Source of the DNA: an uncultured Alphaproteobacteria bacterium
Lineage (GTDB): Bacteria; Pseudomonadota; Alphaproteobacteria; MPNO01; UBA2964
Reading direction: 5' to 3'
Assembly: GCA_943787225.1 (NCBI GenBank)
Contig: CALSLP010000001.1
Location: forward strand, 966,964-1,030,963
Length of the DNA: 64,000 nucleotides
Under the pieces are notes generated by a model. The model worked only from the letters and a program-made list of their open reading frames with translations, made no database searches and had not been told where the DNA came from. The translations under genes were made by a program, and so were the position numbers. Below, one piece after another: positions 28,286 to 36,559 of this stretch (position 1 is its first letter; each line of letters opens with the position of its first letter).

Positions 28286-29257
28286 TTATGTAAGAACATC
28301 GTCCGGCAAACGATGGTCATCCAGGTAAGCGATTATGTTCATTACAACCTTTTCACCCATGGCCACACGGCCTTCATGGGTTGCCGACCCGAGGTGCGGC
28401 ACCAGGATGACATTATTCAATTCACATAGTTTCGAGTGAATTTCCGGTTCGTTTTCATAGACATCCAACCCGGCACCTGCAATGGCACCGATCGCCAGCC
28501 TATCCGCTAGGGCCGCTTCATCCACTATACCGCCGCGCGCGGTATTCACGATCACCGCATGCGATTGCAGAAGGTCGAGACGCTCTGCGTTTAACAGGTG
28601 ATAGGTTTCCGGCGTTTGAGGACAATTAATGGAAACCAGATCCATTTGAGCGAGCATCTCATCAAGATTCTCCCAATAGGTGGCTCCCAACTGGGATTCA
28701 AGGCCCGCATCGATCCGGCGCCGGTTATGATAGTTAATCTCTATCTCGAAACCCCGGGCGCGCTTTGCAACTGCCTGTCCGATACGCCCCATCCCGATGA
28801 TGCCCAGCCGTTTTCCGGACACCCGATGGCCCATCATAAAAGTCGGCGCCCAACCAACCCATTCTCCCTTGCGTGCCAGCCGCGACCCTTCGGCTAAGCG
28901 GCGTGGTACCGCGAGCAAGAGCGCCATCGCCAGATCGGCCGTATCATCTGTCAAAACACCGGGTGTATTTGTCACAACCAAATTCCGCGCCGCCGCCGCT
29001 TTGAGATCAATGTGATCAACGCCGGCACCAAAATTAGCGAGCATTTTGATGGAGTCGGGCAACGCCCTGATAAGTGGGGCGTCGAGCCTATCCGTCACGG
29101 TCGGCACGAGCACTTGAGCGCCTTCAGACGCCGCCATGATTTGTTCATTCGTAAGGGCAATGTCGTGTGAATTTAGCCGGACGTCAAAAAGCTCGACCAT
29201 CCTCGCTTCGACAAGATCTGGAAGGCGGCGGGTAACCGCAATTATGGGCTTGCTCAT
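28286..29257 (-). CDS. D-2-hydroxyacid dehydrogenase (glyoxylate/hydroxypyruvate reductase-like)
   Basis: NAD(P)H-dependent oxidoreductase of about 323 residues. Nucleotide site GIIGMGRIGQAVAKRA, catalytic Arg in NTARGGIVDEAAL, Glu in ENEPEIHSKL and His in VPHLGSATHEGR, the order expected for the family. Likely reduces glyoxylate or hydroxypyruvate, but other 2-oxoacids are possible. ATG 29255-29257 (MSKPIIAVT) is preferred. Divergent from the SH3 gene about 150 bases away. Confidence 0.88.
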   Translation of the reverse strand: MSKPIIAVTRRLPDLVEARMVELFDVRLNSHDIALTNEQIMAASEGAQVLVPTVTDRLDAPLIRALPDSIKMLANFGAGVDHIDLKAAAARNLVVTNTPGVLTDDTADLAMALLLAVPRRLAEGSRLARKGEWVGWAPTFMMGHRVSGKRLGIIGMGRIGQAVAKRARGFEIEINYHNRRRIDAGLESQLGATYWENLDEMLAQMDLVSINCPQTPETYHLLNAERLDLLQSHAVIVNTARGGIVDEAALADRLAIGAIAGAGLDVYENEPEIHSKLCELNNVILVPHLGSATHEGRVAMGEKVVMNIIAYLDDHRLPDDVLT

Positions 29258-29410
29258 TGAACGCCGGTCATTGTTGTTAAAATACAAACGCGCGAAATCT
29301 CATCGATTTCGCCAATTATGAATTGTCGCATATCTTGCCGTTCAGCGCTGGAGCCGTCCAGAGCCAGCCCCTATAATGGCGGAAGACTTGTTGTGATACT
29401 GTCTGGATAA

Positions 29411-29911
29411 ATGAAATTGCCGATACCACGGAATCACTTTCGGCTGTTTGCGATCGGGCTCCTCCTGATCACACTTACCGGCCAAGCAGCCGCCCAAACG
29501 GGGCTGCCGCTTCCGCGTTTTGTGTCGTTGAGAGCCAGCGAAGTTAACATGCGGACCGGGCCGGGCGTTCGCTATCCTATACAGTGGAAACTCGTTTACC
29601 GTCACATGCCCGTTGAGATTGTCGCCGAGTTCGAGAACTGGCGGAAAATTCGTGAATGGGAGGGCAGCGTTGGCTGGGTGCACAAATCGATGCTGTCTGG
29701 TCAGCGCTGGGTCATTATACGCAAAGGCAAACAAACCTTAAGGGGCAGTACCAAACCAGACGCGCCGGTTGTCGCCCGGATAGAAAAGAAGGTCATCGGC
29801 AAGGTAGAAAAATGCGATGCCCGTTGGTGTAAGATAGACTTCTCAGGATTCTCGGGATGGATGCGCCACAAACAAATCTGGGGCGTATATCCTCATGAAA
29901 CTGTAAAGTGA
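29411..29911 (+). CDS. secreted SH3-domain protein
   Basis: A 166-residue protein with a signal peptide (ending GQAAAQ) and two bacterial SH3-like segments: SEVNMRTGPGVRYPIQWKLVYRHMP, a typical SH3b start with RxGPGxxYP, and a second copy around KGKQTLRGSTKPDAPVVA ... KVEKCDARWCKIDFSGFSGW. SH3b domains bind peptidoglycan or mediate envelope contacts; this family is often annotated as an SH3 protein next to 2-hydroxyacid dehydrogenase genes. Probably periplasmic. Confidence 0.82.
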   Translation: MKLPIPRNHFRLFAIGLLLITLTGQAAAQTGLPLPRFVSLRASEVNMRTGPGVRYPIQWKLVYRHMPVEIVAEFENWRKIREWEGSVGWVHKSMLSGQRWVIIRKGKQTLRGSTKPDAPVVARIEKKVIGKVEKCDARWCKIDFSGFSGWMRHKQIWGVYPHETVK

Positions 29912-29942
29912 CCGGCTTTGAGCCCAGGCCCATTTTCATAAT

Positions 29943-29957
29943 TTAACGCATCATTAA
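29943..29957. promoter_or_regulatory. perfect CtrA-type box TTAA-N7-TTAA
   Basis: TTAA-CGCATCA-TTAA, followed by CC, matches the full CtrA consensus. It lies 69 to 90 bases before the start of the 30033 membrane-protein gene and after the SH3 gene stop. Direct sequence match; binding by CtrA is inferred from class. Confidence 0.6.
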
Positions 29958-30032
29958 CCCTGGTTGGGGCACAGATAATCTGACGACTTTACACAGCGTC
30001 ATGATTTTCCAGTTTCAAATGGGTATGTGATT

Positions 30033-30530
30033 ATGGCGGATTCAGATACGACGGCAGCGTTTAATGAGGATGATCAAGACGTCTTTGCCATTGAACCTTC
30101 GACGCTGGATGACTCTACTCATGCCGAGATCATCGTCCTCTACGCTGACGCCCAGAACAATATCCGTTTCTCAAAGAACCTTCAGTGGCGCGCTATGTCT
30201 GGAGCAATCGCGCTCTTCGTCCTGCTGGTTCTGTCCTGCCGTTTGACCAATAGCAGCGCCAATTTCATAAATTCAGTAATCTGCGCGAGCTTTCTCGTTT
30301 CCGCTGGGGCCATTTACTCACTGGCGATCTTACAATCCTGGCAGGGGACAGAGCGCGAAAAGATAAGGGAGATGATGGGCAGGCTCTCTAATCTCTCGAC
30401 CCTCGTGTATGGCCTTAAGTCGAGAATGGAAGCGAATGTGCACCGCTTTACCCTGCTGACTTTTATGATCGCAGGGATTTTAGGCTCCAATTATTTCGCC
30501 GTCGTCCTGATCATGCCTTTCGCCAAATAA
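30033..30530 (+). CDS. membrane protein of unknown function
   Basis: A 165-residue protein (ATG 30033; an in-frame GTG lies two codons upstream). It has an acidic N-terminal part of about 55 residues, two close membrane segments (AIALFVLLVLSC; VICASFLVSAGAIYSLAIL), a charged helix that could be a coiled coil (EREKIREMMGRLSNLSTLVYGLKSRME), and a final membrane segment (IAGILGSNYFAVVLIMPF). No family recognised. A perfect CtrA box upstream suggests cell-cycle-linked expression. Confidence 0.7.
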   Translation: MADSDTTAAFNEDDQDVFAIEPSTLDDSTHAEIIVLYADAQNNIRFSKNLQWRAMSGAIALFVLLVLSCRLTNSSANFINSVICASFLVSAGAIYSLAILQSWQGTEREKIREMMGRLSNLSTLVYGLKSRMEANVHRFTLLTFMIAGILGSNYFAVVLIMPFAK

Positions 30531-30551
30531 GCACGTACCAAAAACAAAATC

Positions 30552-31136
30552 TTAGACAAAGTCCTGCGACAAAGACGCTCTAACCTCGTTTGGCATACCA
30601 GCCATATGACGATATTCAGGATGACCTATTGCCAAAACGACATCAGCGTCATCGGCGCTAAAGGCTGCAACCTGCGCATCCATAAATGGGAAGCGCAGAA
30701 ATTGAACGGAAGATGCTTTTCCGTCCGCCGTTGTCCGGTCGATATCGACCTCTGCAACACCTTGAACGACTTCGCCGTTGACAGTAAGCGTAATGGTTTC
30801 TTCAAAGCCACCAAGTTTTGCCAACAATGCCGCGCGGCGGTCAGGATCGCCAACTTCAATCATCACGGTTGCGACAAGCTCACGACCTTTTGGAATTAAA
30901 GGATTATAAGCCGACAGCTCTCCAGCAATCTGCTCTTCGCCGCCTTTTTCAATATAGAGCATTTCGTGGATTTGGTACCACATCGTGTCATAGCTCTCGA
31001 AATAAAAGGTGCAGGAAGGGCCGAGTTCTATACGACGGCTCTTTTTAGCTTCGGCCAGAGATTTAGCGTGCTCCCGCCTTATACCGGCATACTTATCCAT
31101 CGGCATGATATCATCGCGGCGAATTTCGTGTTTCAT
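30552..31136 (-). CDS. DUF3501 family protein
   Basis: A 194-residue soluble protein matching DUF3501: MKHEIRRDDIMPMDKYAGIR start, the SCTFYFESYDTMWYQIHEML core, and NPLIPKGRELVATVMIEV. Function unknown. It is the last gene of a minus-strand set with a two-cluster Fe-S/CCG protein (14 bases upstream), rubrerythrin and an Irr-type regulator, an arrangement recurring in alpha- and betaproteobacteria and suggesting a role in peroxide or iron metabolism. Confidence 0.85.
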   Translation of the reverse strand: MKHEIRRDDIMPMDKYAGIRREHAKSLAEAKKSRRIELGPSCTFYFESYDTMWYQIHEMLYIEKGGEEQIAGELSAYNPLIPKGRELVATVMIEVGDPDRRAALLAKLGGFEETITLTVNGEVVQGVAEVDIDRTTADGKASSVQFLRFPFMDAQVAAFSADDADVVLAIGHPEYRHMAGMPNEVRASLSQDFV

Positions 31137-31150
31137 AATCGGTAACTCCG

Positions 31151-32497
31151 TTAGAAGCCGTAAGCTTTCGCCAAAACTTCAATTGGGTGCGGTGCGGTTG
31201 CAGGCACCGTCCCTTCCCCTTTTTCCGCTTTCAGTCGTTCCATTCCCTGCAGGATATGCAAGCCGGCGAGGGGGCATTCAGAAACCACGGTGCCTGCCGA
31301 TTTCTCAAGTGCCTCGCGGGCCACAGGTTTTCCGACTTTCATGCCAGTTTCGAAATTCTCCGTCATCATGCCCCATGATCCACCGTGACCCGAGCAACGT
31401 TCAACGACACTAACATCGGTATCAGGCAGGAGCCGCAGCATATCCGCCGCCTTGGGGCCCATATTCTGAGCCCGTGCGTGACATGCCAAGTGAACAGTGA
31501 CGCCCCCGGCGGCTGGGGCCAGACCTTCAGCAAGCCCTTCGTTCTTCGCAATATCAACGACATATTCGGTAATATCGCGGGTGGCTGCCGACAGGCGTTT
31601 GATGTCGTCGTTTTCCGGCAGAATCAGCGGCCATTCAAATTTCAGCATCAAGGCGCAGCTGGGAACCAATGCGATAATGTCATATCCCTTATCGACCCAG
31701 GGCAAAAGTTCTGCGGCAACCGCTTCTGCGCTTTTTGCAACCGCTGCAATGTCACCATGTTCTAATTTTGGCATGCCGCAACATTGTGGGTAGACGACTT
31801 CGGTCTCTACACCGTTTTTAGCAAGCACATTACGGGCGGCTTCTCCGATATCAGGATTATTGTAATTCACAAAACAAGTCGCATAGAGGACAGCCTTACG
31901 GCCGAAGCCAGGAGCGTCGGCATTGACTGTGGGGGTATTTTTCCTGGCACGCGCTGTGAATGTTTTGCCATGAAATTTCGGCAAGACAGCATTCTTGTCG
32001 ATACCAGCGACAGCTTGCATTACAGGGCGGGTCAGCGCGTTATCAGTTTTTGTGCTCCAATTAGCGAGACTAGAAACTGGCGCCGCTAATTTTCCGTTAC
32101 GATCCGTTTTAGAAACTTCCTTTTGCGCGAAAGGAATTTTACCGTCACGGTTTTCGATGGCACGGTAACGCAGCATTAGGTGGGGGAAATCGAGATTAAA
32201 TTCGTGCGGGGGCACGTAAGGGCACTTCGTCATGAAACACATATCACACAAAGTGCAGGCATCAACGACAGGTTTGAAACCGTCGCTGGACACTGAGTCT
32301 AACTCGCCCGTTTCGGAATCATCAATCAGATCAAAAAGCTTGGGGAATGAATCGCAGAGATTGAAACACCGACGGCACCCGTGGCAAATATCAAACACAC
32401 GCCGTAATTCCCGGTCCAGTTTTTCGCTATCGAAAAAATCTGGGTTATTCCAGTCGATTGGGTGACGCGTTGGTGCTTCTAGACTTCCTTCAGACAT
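31151..32497 (-). CDS. two-[4Fe-4S] iron-sulfur protein with CCG domains (GlpC/HdrD-like)
   Basis: About 448 residues. Two ferredoxin-type motifs at the N-terminus, CHGCRRCFNLCDSFP and CTLCDMCFMTKCP, are followed by two CCG-type cysteine-rich domains (YPQCCGMPKLEHGD with an upstream CFVNYNNPD; CHARAQNMGP ... ERCSGHGGSW), as in GlpC, GlcF and heterodisulfide reductase HdrD. Such proteins pass electrons between a reductase and an acceptor. No GlpA/GlpB partner is present; rubrerythrin is 130 bases upstream and DUF3501 14 bases downstream, so the acceptor may be rubrerythrin (inference). ATG 32495-32497. Confidence 0.85.
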   Translation of the reverse strand: MSEGSLEAPTRHPIDWNNPDFFDSEKLDRELRRVFDICHGCRRCFNLCDSFPKLFDLIDDSETGELDSVSSDGFKPVVDACTLCDMCFMTKCPYVPPHEFNLDFPHLMLRYRAIENRDGKIPFAQKEVSKTDRNGKLAAPVSSLANWSTKTDNALTRPVMQAVAGIDKNAVLPKFHGKTFTARARKNTPTVNADAPGFGRKAVLYATCFVNYNNPDIGEAARNVLAKNGVETEVVYPQCCGMPKLEHGDIAAVAKSAEAVAAELLPWVDKGYDIIALVPSCALMLKFEWPLILPENDDIKRLSAATRDITEYVVDIAKNEGLAEGLAPAAGGVTVHLACHARAQNMGPKAADMLRLLPDTDVSVVERCSGHGGSWGMMTENFETGMKVGKPVAREALEKSAGTVVSECPLAGLHILQGMERLKAEKGEGTVPATAPHPIEVLAKAYGF

Positions 32498-32624
32498 CGT
32501 AACCTTGCCTTTGGCCTTAGGCCGCAAAGAACCCTTCCGGGAAACAGACTGCCCCGGTTTGGTACCGTTAGAAAATGGAAAACCGGACGGAGAGCAATTA
32601 CTCTCCGTCCGAAATCTCAGGAGC

Positions 32625-33044
32625 TCAATCGAGCTCGTCAAACGCCTTTTGGAAACGACCAGCGTGGGATTTCTCCGCTTTCGCCAGAGTTTCGAACCAG
32701 CTGGCAATTTCATCAAAGCCTTCATCACGGGCTTCACGAGCCATGCCGGGATACATGTCGGTATATTCGTGGGTTTCACCTGCAACCGCAGCCTTCAAAT
32801 TATTGGCTGTGCTACCGATTGGTTCACCAGTGGCCGGATCGCCGGTTTCTTCGAGATACTCGAGATGTCCGTGCGCATGACCGGTTTCGCCTTCGGCGGT
32901 TGACCGGAATACGGCGGCTACATCGTTATAGCCTTCTACGTCGGCTTTCTGAGCAAAATAGAGATAGCGGCGGTTTGCCTGGGATTCTCCGGCAAAAGCA
33001 GCCTTGAGATTGTCTTCGGTTTTAGTTCCTTTTAACGCGGGCAT
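32625..33044 (-). CDS. rubrerythrin lacking the rubredoxin domain
   Basis: Diiron protein that reduces hydrogen peroxide. In 139 residues it has the ferritin-like four-helix bundle with two Glu-rich half-sites: [14 protein letters not shown] / [15 protein letters not shown] and [11 protein letters not shown] / [13 protein letters not shown]. Length and the absence of a C-terminal CxxC pair show that the electron-donating rubredoxin domain of classic rubrerythrin is missing, so an external donor is needed. ATG 33042-33044 (MPALKG). Between irr and the Fe-S protein gene. Confidence 0.9.
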   Translation of the reverse strand: MPALKGTKTEDNLKAAFAGESQANRRYLYFAQKADVEGYNDVAAVFRSTAEGETGHAHGHLEYLEETGDPATGEPIGSTANNLKAAVAGETHEYTDMYPGMAREARDEGFDEIASWFETLAKAEKSHAGRFQKAFDELD

Positions 33045-33165
33045 CGATTTCTCCTCTTCCCTTTGGTAGTAGACGGGCCCTTTGATAAGCACCGCCAATT
33101 ATAAACCGGACGAATTTTTATAATTAAAAGATATTACTTTATTCTTTCTTATTCAATAGTTTTTA

Positions 33166-33180
33166 TTAGTTCTAAACTAA
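33166..33180. promoter_or_regulatory. TTAGTT-CTA-AACTAA palindrome, candidate Irr/ICE-type operator
   Basis: A 6-3-6 palindrome directly beyond the irr stop codon and about 120 bases before the rubrerythrin start, in a very AT-rich region. It overlaps TTCTAAA, half of the iron control element bound by Irr in alphaproteobacteria. The full ICE spacing is not met, so this is only suggestive. Confidence 0.4.
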
Positions 33181-33181
33181 A

Positions 33182-33613
33182 CTATTTCTCTATATTACGA
33201 TCAGTAGCGGCAACGCGGACGACAACATCAACGCGATTAAGCTGGGTACCTTCAGGAATATCTGGTAGCTGGGAAATCGTCACCTGATTGTCAGGAATAT
33301 CTTCAATCTGACCGGAATCTTCAAAAAAGAAATGATGATGGCTTGCAAGGTTGGTATCGAAATAAGCCCGCCCCGGCTCAACGACAACTTCACGTAATAA
33401 ACCGGCCGAGGTAAACTGATGCAGCGTGTTGTATATTGTGGCCAACGACACGGGAATACGGGCCTTTTTTGCATCGCGATGGAGCTCTTCAGCCGTGACA
33501 TGCCGATTTCCGGCGTCGAACAAAAGTCTGGCGAGGGCCATTCTTTGCCGGGTCGGACGAAGCCCTGCGCTATGCAGTAGCTCAATTACATATGTGAAAG
33601 GTCTATCGTTCAT
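33182..33613 (-). CDS. irr: Irr-type Fur-family iron/heme-response regulator
   Basis: 143-residue Fur-family repressor: winged helix at the N-terminus (GLRPTRQRMALARLLF; SLATIYNTLHQFTSAGLL), then the dimer domain with the His-rich ASHHHFFFEDSG, the site linked to heme-dependent turnover of Irr. No C-terminal CxxC zinc pair. In alphaproteobacteria Irr sits beside fabA-fabB-fabI exactly as here and controls iron-using genes. The second Fur-family gene in the window (56185) is the Fur/Mur type. Confidence 0.87.
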   Translation of the reverse strand: MNDRPFTYVIELLHSAGLRPTRQRMALARLLFDAGNRHVTAEELHRDAKKARIPVSLATIYNTLHQFTSAGLLREVVVEPGRAYFDTNLASHHHFFFEDSGQIEDIPDNQVTISQLPDIPEGTQLNRVDVVVRVAATDRNIEK

Positions 33614-33704
33614 TCAGGAAATATAGGCCATATTTCCCAGATTGGAACGGTTAAAAAGAAAAGATTTAAAATAATTTATCGTAACGAGCCAAATCGGCAA
33701 ATTT

Positions 33705-34514
33705 TTAAGCGTCTTTTTCGCGATGACGCAACAGATCAGGCACGCCCACCACGTTGTACCCTGAATCAACATGCATGATTTCGCCTGTAATCCCTGCCGA
33801 GAGATCACTCAATAGATAAAGGCCGGCGCCACCGACATCTTCAAGCTTCGTGTTATTACGGAGTGGGGAATATTCTTCATTCCACTTATAGACCTGGCGC
33901 GCGCCACCGACAGCACTGCCGGCCAGGGTCCGCATAGGGCCCGCAGAAATGGCATTCACACGAATGCCATCCGCCCCAAGATCCACGGCCAGATATTTAA
34001 CACTTGCCTCTAAGGCAGCCTTGGCAACACCCATTACATTATAGTTAGGCATAACACGTTCAGCGCCGGAGTAAGTGAGCGTAACAAGGCTCCCGCCATT
34101 TGGCATAAGGGCCGCAGCACGCTGCGCAATCGTCGTAAAGGAGAAACAGGATATATCGAGCGTTAATTTGAAATTATCCCGGCTGGTATCAACATAACGG
34201 CCCGACAATTCATCTTTGTCTGAATAGGCGACAGAATGAACGACAAAATCCAGGGAGCCCCATTCCTTTTCAATCGCAGAAAACACCGCGTCAATACTGG
34301 CATCGTCGCTCACATCACATGGCAACACGATATTGGACCCGACCGATTCCGCTAGGGGCTTAACCCGCTTGGCAAACCCGTCGCCCTGATAGGTAAAAGC
34401 AAGCGCTGCACCATGTTCGGCAACCGCACTGGCAATACCCCAGGCTATCGAGTGGTCGTTGGCAACGCCGAGGATCAGGCCGCGTTTTCCCTGCATCAAA
34501 CTTGAATCAGACAT
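33705..34514 (-). CDS. fabI: enoyl-[acyl-carrier-protein] reductase (NADH)
   Basis: Last reduction of each fatty-acid elongation cycle. 269 residues; SDR fold with the FabI-type nucleotide site GLILGVANDHSIAWGIA, Tyr in SYSGAERVMPNYNVMGVAKAAL (Tyr-x6-Lys) and the C-terminal GGAGLYLLSDLSAGITGEI. Ends the fabA-fabB-fabI set, 14 bases after fabB. Confidence 0.94.
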   Translation of the reverse strand: MSDSSLMQGKRGLILGVANDHSIAWGIASAVAEHGAALAFTYQGDGFAKRVKPLAESVGSNIVLPCDVSDDASIDAVFSAIEKEWGSLDFVVHSVAYSDKDELSGRYVDTSRDNFKLTLDISCFSFTTIAQRAAALMPNGGSLVTLTYSGAERVMPNYNVMGVAKAALEASVKYLAVDLGADGIRVNAISAGPMRTLAGSAVGGARQVYKWNEEYSPLRNNTKLEDVGGAGLYLLSDLSAGITGEIMHVDSGYNVVGVPDLLRHREKDA

Positions 34515-34528
34515 GCTGTGTTCCGCTA

Positions 34529-35749
34529 TCAGTCCTGCAGGGTTTTAAAGGCAAGCGATGCATTGGTGCCACCAAATCCAAAACTGTTGGATAGGGCGCA
34601 ATTGATGTCGACATTGTCCTGACGTTCAGTGACAAGAGGCAAGTCACCAACTTCCGGATCAACATTCTCCACATTCGCCGATGCGGAAATAAACTTATTT
34701 TCCATCATGAGCAAAGTGTAGATCGCCTCATGAACACCGGTCGCGCCAAGCGAATGACCGGCCAAAGATTTGGTCGAATTAAAAGCCGGCACCCCGTTGC
34801 GTTCGGCGAATACGGCACGCAAAGCCCCCAGTTCTTTCACATCACCAACCGGCGTCGATGTGCCATGTGTGTTGACGTAGTCAACTGAGTCAATTCCCTG
34901 CAGCGCCATATTCATGCAACGGATCGCGCCTTCGCCAGATGGCTGCACCATGTCATAGCCGTCGGAGGTCGCACCGTAGCCAGCGAATTCGGCATAGATT
35001 TTGGCGCCACGCGCTTTGGCATGCTCCAGCTCTTCGAGCACAACAACGCCGCCGCCGCCGGCGATCACAAAGCCATCACGATTGGCATCGAATGGGCGGG
35101 AGGCTCTCTCAGGTGTATCATTATACCCACCGGAAAGCGCTGGCATCGCATCAAACAGAACCGTCATGGTCCAGTCGAGCTCTTCACCACCACCGGCAAA
35201 CACGATGTCCTGCTTACCAAGTTGAATGAGCTCAGCAGCATTGCCGATACAATGCGCACTCGTCGCACAGGCTGAGCTGATAGAGTAGTTCACGCCTCTT
35301 ATTTTAAAGGCCGTTGCCAGGGTCGCCGAATTGGTGCTCGACATTGTCCGGGGCACCATAAAGGGTCCGACCTTCTTAGCGCTGGAGTTCCGAGCCGTAT
35401 CAAAGGCAATCAATAAATTCTTGGTGGAGGGACCACCCGATCCCATAATAAGTCCGGTGCGGTCATTAGAAACGTCCGTGTCTTCAAGTCCGGCATCGGC
35501 AATCGCCTGATCCATCGCCACATAATTATAGGCCGCGCCATCGCCCATAAATCGACGATGCTTGCGGTCTACGAAATCGGCGAGATCAATTGTCGGGGCA
35601 CCGTGAACATGACTCCGAAATCCACGCTCGGCATATTCCGGCGCAAAGGAGATGCCTGATTTTCCGTCACGGAGGGACGCCGTTACTTCTTCTTTATTAT
35701 TCCCGATACTGGAGACAATCCCGAGTCCGGTTACCACCACTCGCTTCAT
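34529..35749 (-). CDS. fabB: beta-ketoacyl-ACP synthase I
   Basis: Elongating condensing enzyme needed for unsaturated fatty acids with FabA. 406 residues; active-site Cys in [14 protein letters not shown], His in [12 protein letters not shown] and the second His with Lys in [17 protein letters not shown]. Seven bases after fabA, consistent with translational coupling. Confidence 0.94.
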   Translation of the reverse strand: MKRVVVTGLGIVSSIGNNKEEVTASLRDGKSGISFAPEYAERGFRSHVHGAPTIDLADFVDRKHRRFMGDGAAYNYVAMDQAIADAGLEDTDVSNDRTGLIMGSGGPSTKNLLIAFDTARNSSAKKVGPFMVPRTMSSTNSATLATAFKIRGVNYSISSACATSAHCIGNAAELIQLGKQDIVFAGGGEELDWTMTVLFDAMPALSGGYNDTPERASRPFDANRDGFVIAGGGGVVVLEELEHAKARGAKIYAEFAGYGATSDGYDMVQPSGEGAIRCMNMALQGIDSVDYVNTHGTSTPVGDVKELGALRAVFAERNGVPAFNSTKSLAGHSLGATGVHEAIYTLLMMENKFISASANVENVDPEVGDLPLVTERQDNVDINCALSNSFGFGGTNASLAFKTLQD

Positions 35750-35756
35750 AGCATCC

Positions 35757-36278
35757 TCACATTTGATCGGCAGAGGTAAAGACCCCCACCTTTAAATCCT
35801 GCGCTTCGTACGCCACTTGCCCATCAACCTCCAACGTTCCGTTGGCAATACTAATGGCAAACCCGCGACGCAACACACGCTTCACATCAATTCGGTAGGT
35901 CACCAGCTTGGCATCCGGTGTCACCTGACCGTTGAATTTCAAACCACCCAGGCCAAGCGCTCGACCACGCCCCGGCGCGCCCAACCAACCAAGATGAAAC
36001 CCGACCAATTGCCAAAGGGCATCCAGCCCAAGGCACCCCGGCATTACCGGATCGCCTTCGAAATGACATGGGAAAAACCACAGGTCGGGCTTGATGTCGA
36101 ACTCAGCGACAACCTGGCCTTTGCCAAATTCACCGCCATCTTCCGATATTTGAGTAATCCGATCGAACATCAACATCGGCGGTAACGGTAACTGAGCATT
36201 CCCTTCGCCAAACAGCTTTCCGTGACCGCATTCGATCAAATCATCATACGTAAAATTCTTGCGCTCCATGACACTCAT
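35757..36278 (-). CDS. fabA: 3-hydroxydecanoyl-ACP dehydratase/isomerase
   Basis: Introduces the cis double bond in anaerobic unsaturated fatty-acid synthesis. 173 residues; catalytic His in [21 protein letters not shown], with the catalytic Asp of [12 protein letters not shown] 36276-36278 ([14 protein letters not shown]). First gene of fabA-fabB-fabI on the minus strand; a region of about 280 bases separates it from pnp. Confidence 0.94.
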   Translation of the reverse strand: MSVMERKNFTYDDLIECGHGKLFGEGNAQLPLPPMLMFDRITQISEDGGEFGKGQVVAEFDIKPDLWFFPCHFEGDPVMPGCLGLDALWQLVGFHLGWLGAPGRGRALGLGGLKFNGQVTPDAKLVTYRIDVKRVLRRGFAISIANGTLEVDGQVAYEAQDLKVGVFTSADQM

Positions 36279-36487
36279 TGGTGACGCGGTCCTCGTAATA
36301 TGCCCAATTGAAACAACACCCAGACATGCCAAAAAAACCGTCTGGCTCGCTTTTTTGCAAAAACAGCCCTGACCGGCATGCCAACATCGCGGGCGTCACC
36401 CCTTCTACTTAGTCTTTATATGAAGCGATTTAGAATTGACCAGCCCCAGAGGCAAGTTTTTTCAATAAACTTCGGATTTCAGGACAA

Positions 36488-36533
36488 AACAGGGGCAGTA
36501 CCCGCAAAATGCTGACGCTGCCCCTGTTTTTTT
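36488..36533 (-). terminator. strong 10-bp hairpin, probable terminator of pnp
   Basis: ACAGGGGCAG and CTGCCCCTGT pair around a 19-base loop, with seven T on the plus-strand side and TTTT on the minus-strand side. It lies 27 bases after the pnp stop and could work in both directions. Confidence 0.75.
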
Positions 36534-36559
36534 CACCGCCGGCCTAAACCGGCGACCGA

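Noticed and set aside
33105-33165. Small RNA or CRISPR-like repeat in the AT-rich irr-rubrerythrin gap
   Set aside because: The A/T runs show no repeated unit and no promoter-terminator pair.
36488-36533. Plus-strand terminator for an unknown gene
   Set aside because: The T tract on the plus strand is longer, but no plus-strand gene ends nearby; it is more simply read as the end of pnp.
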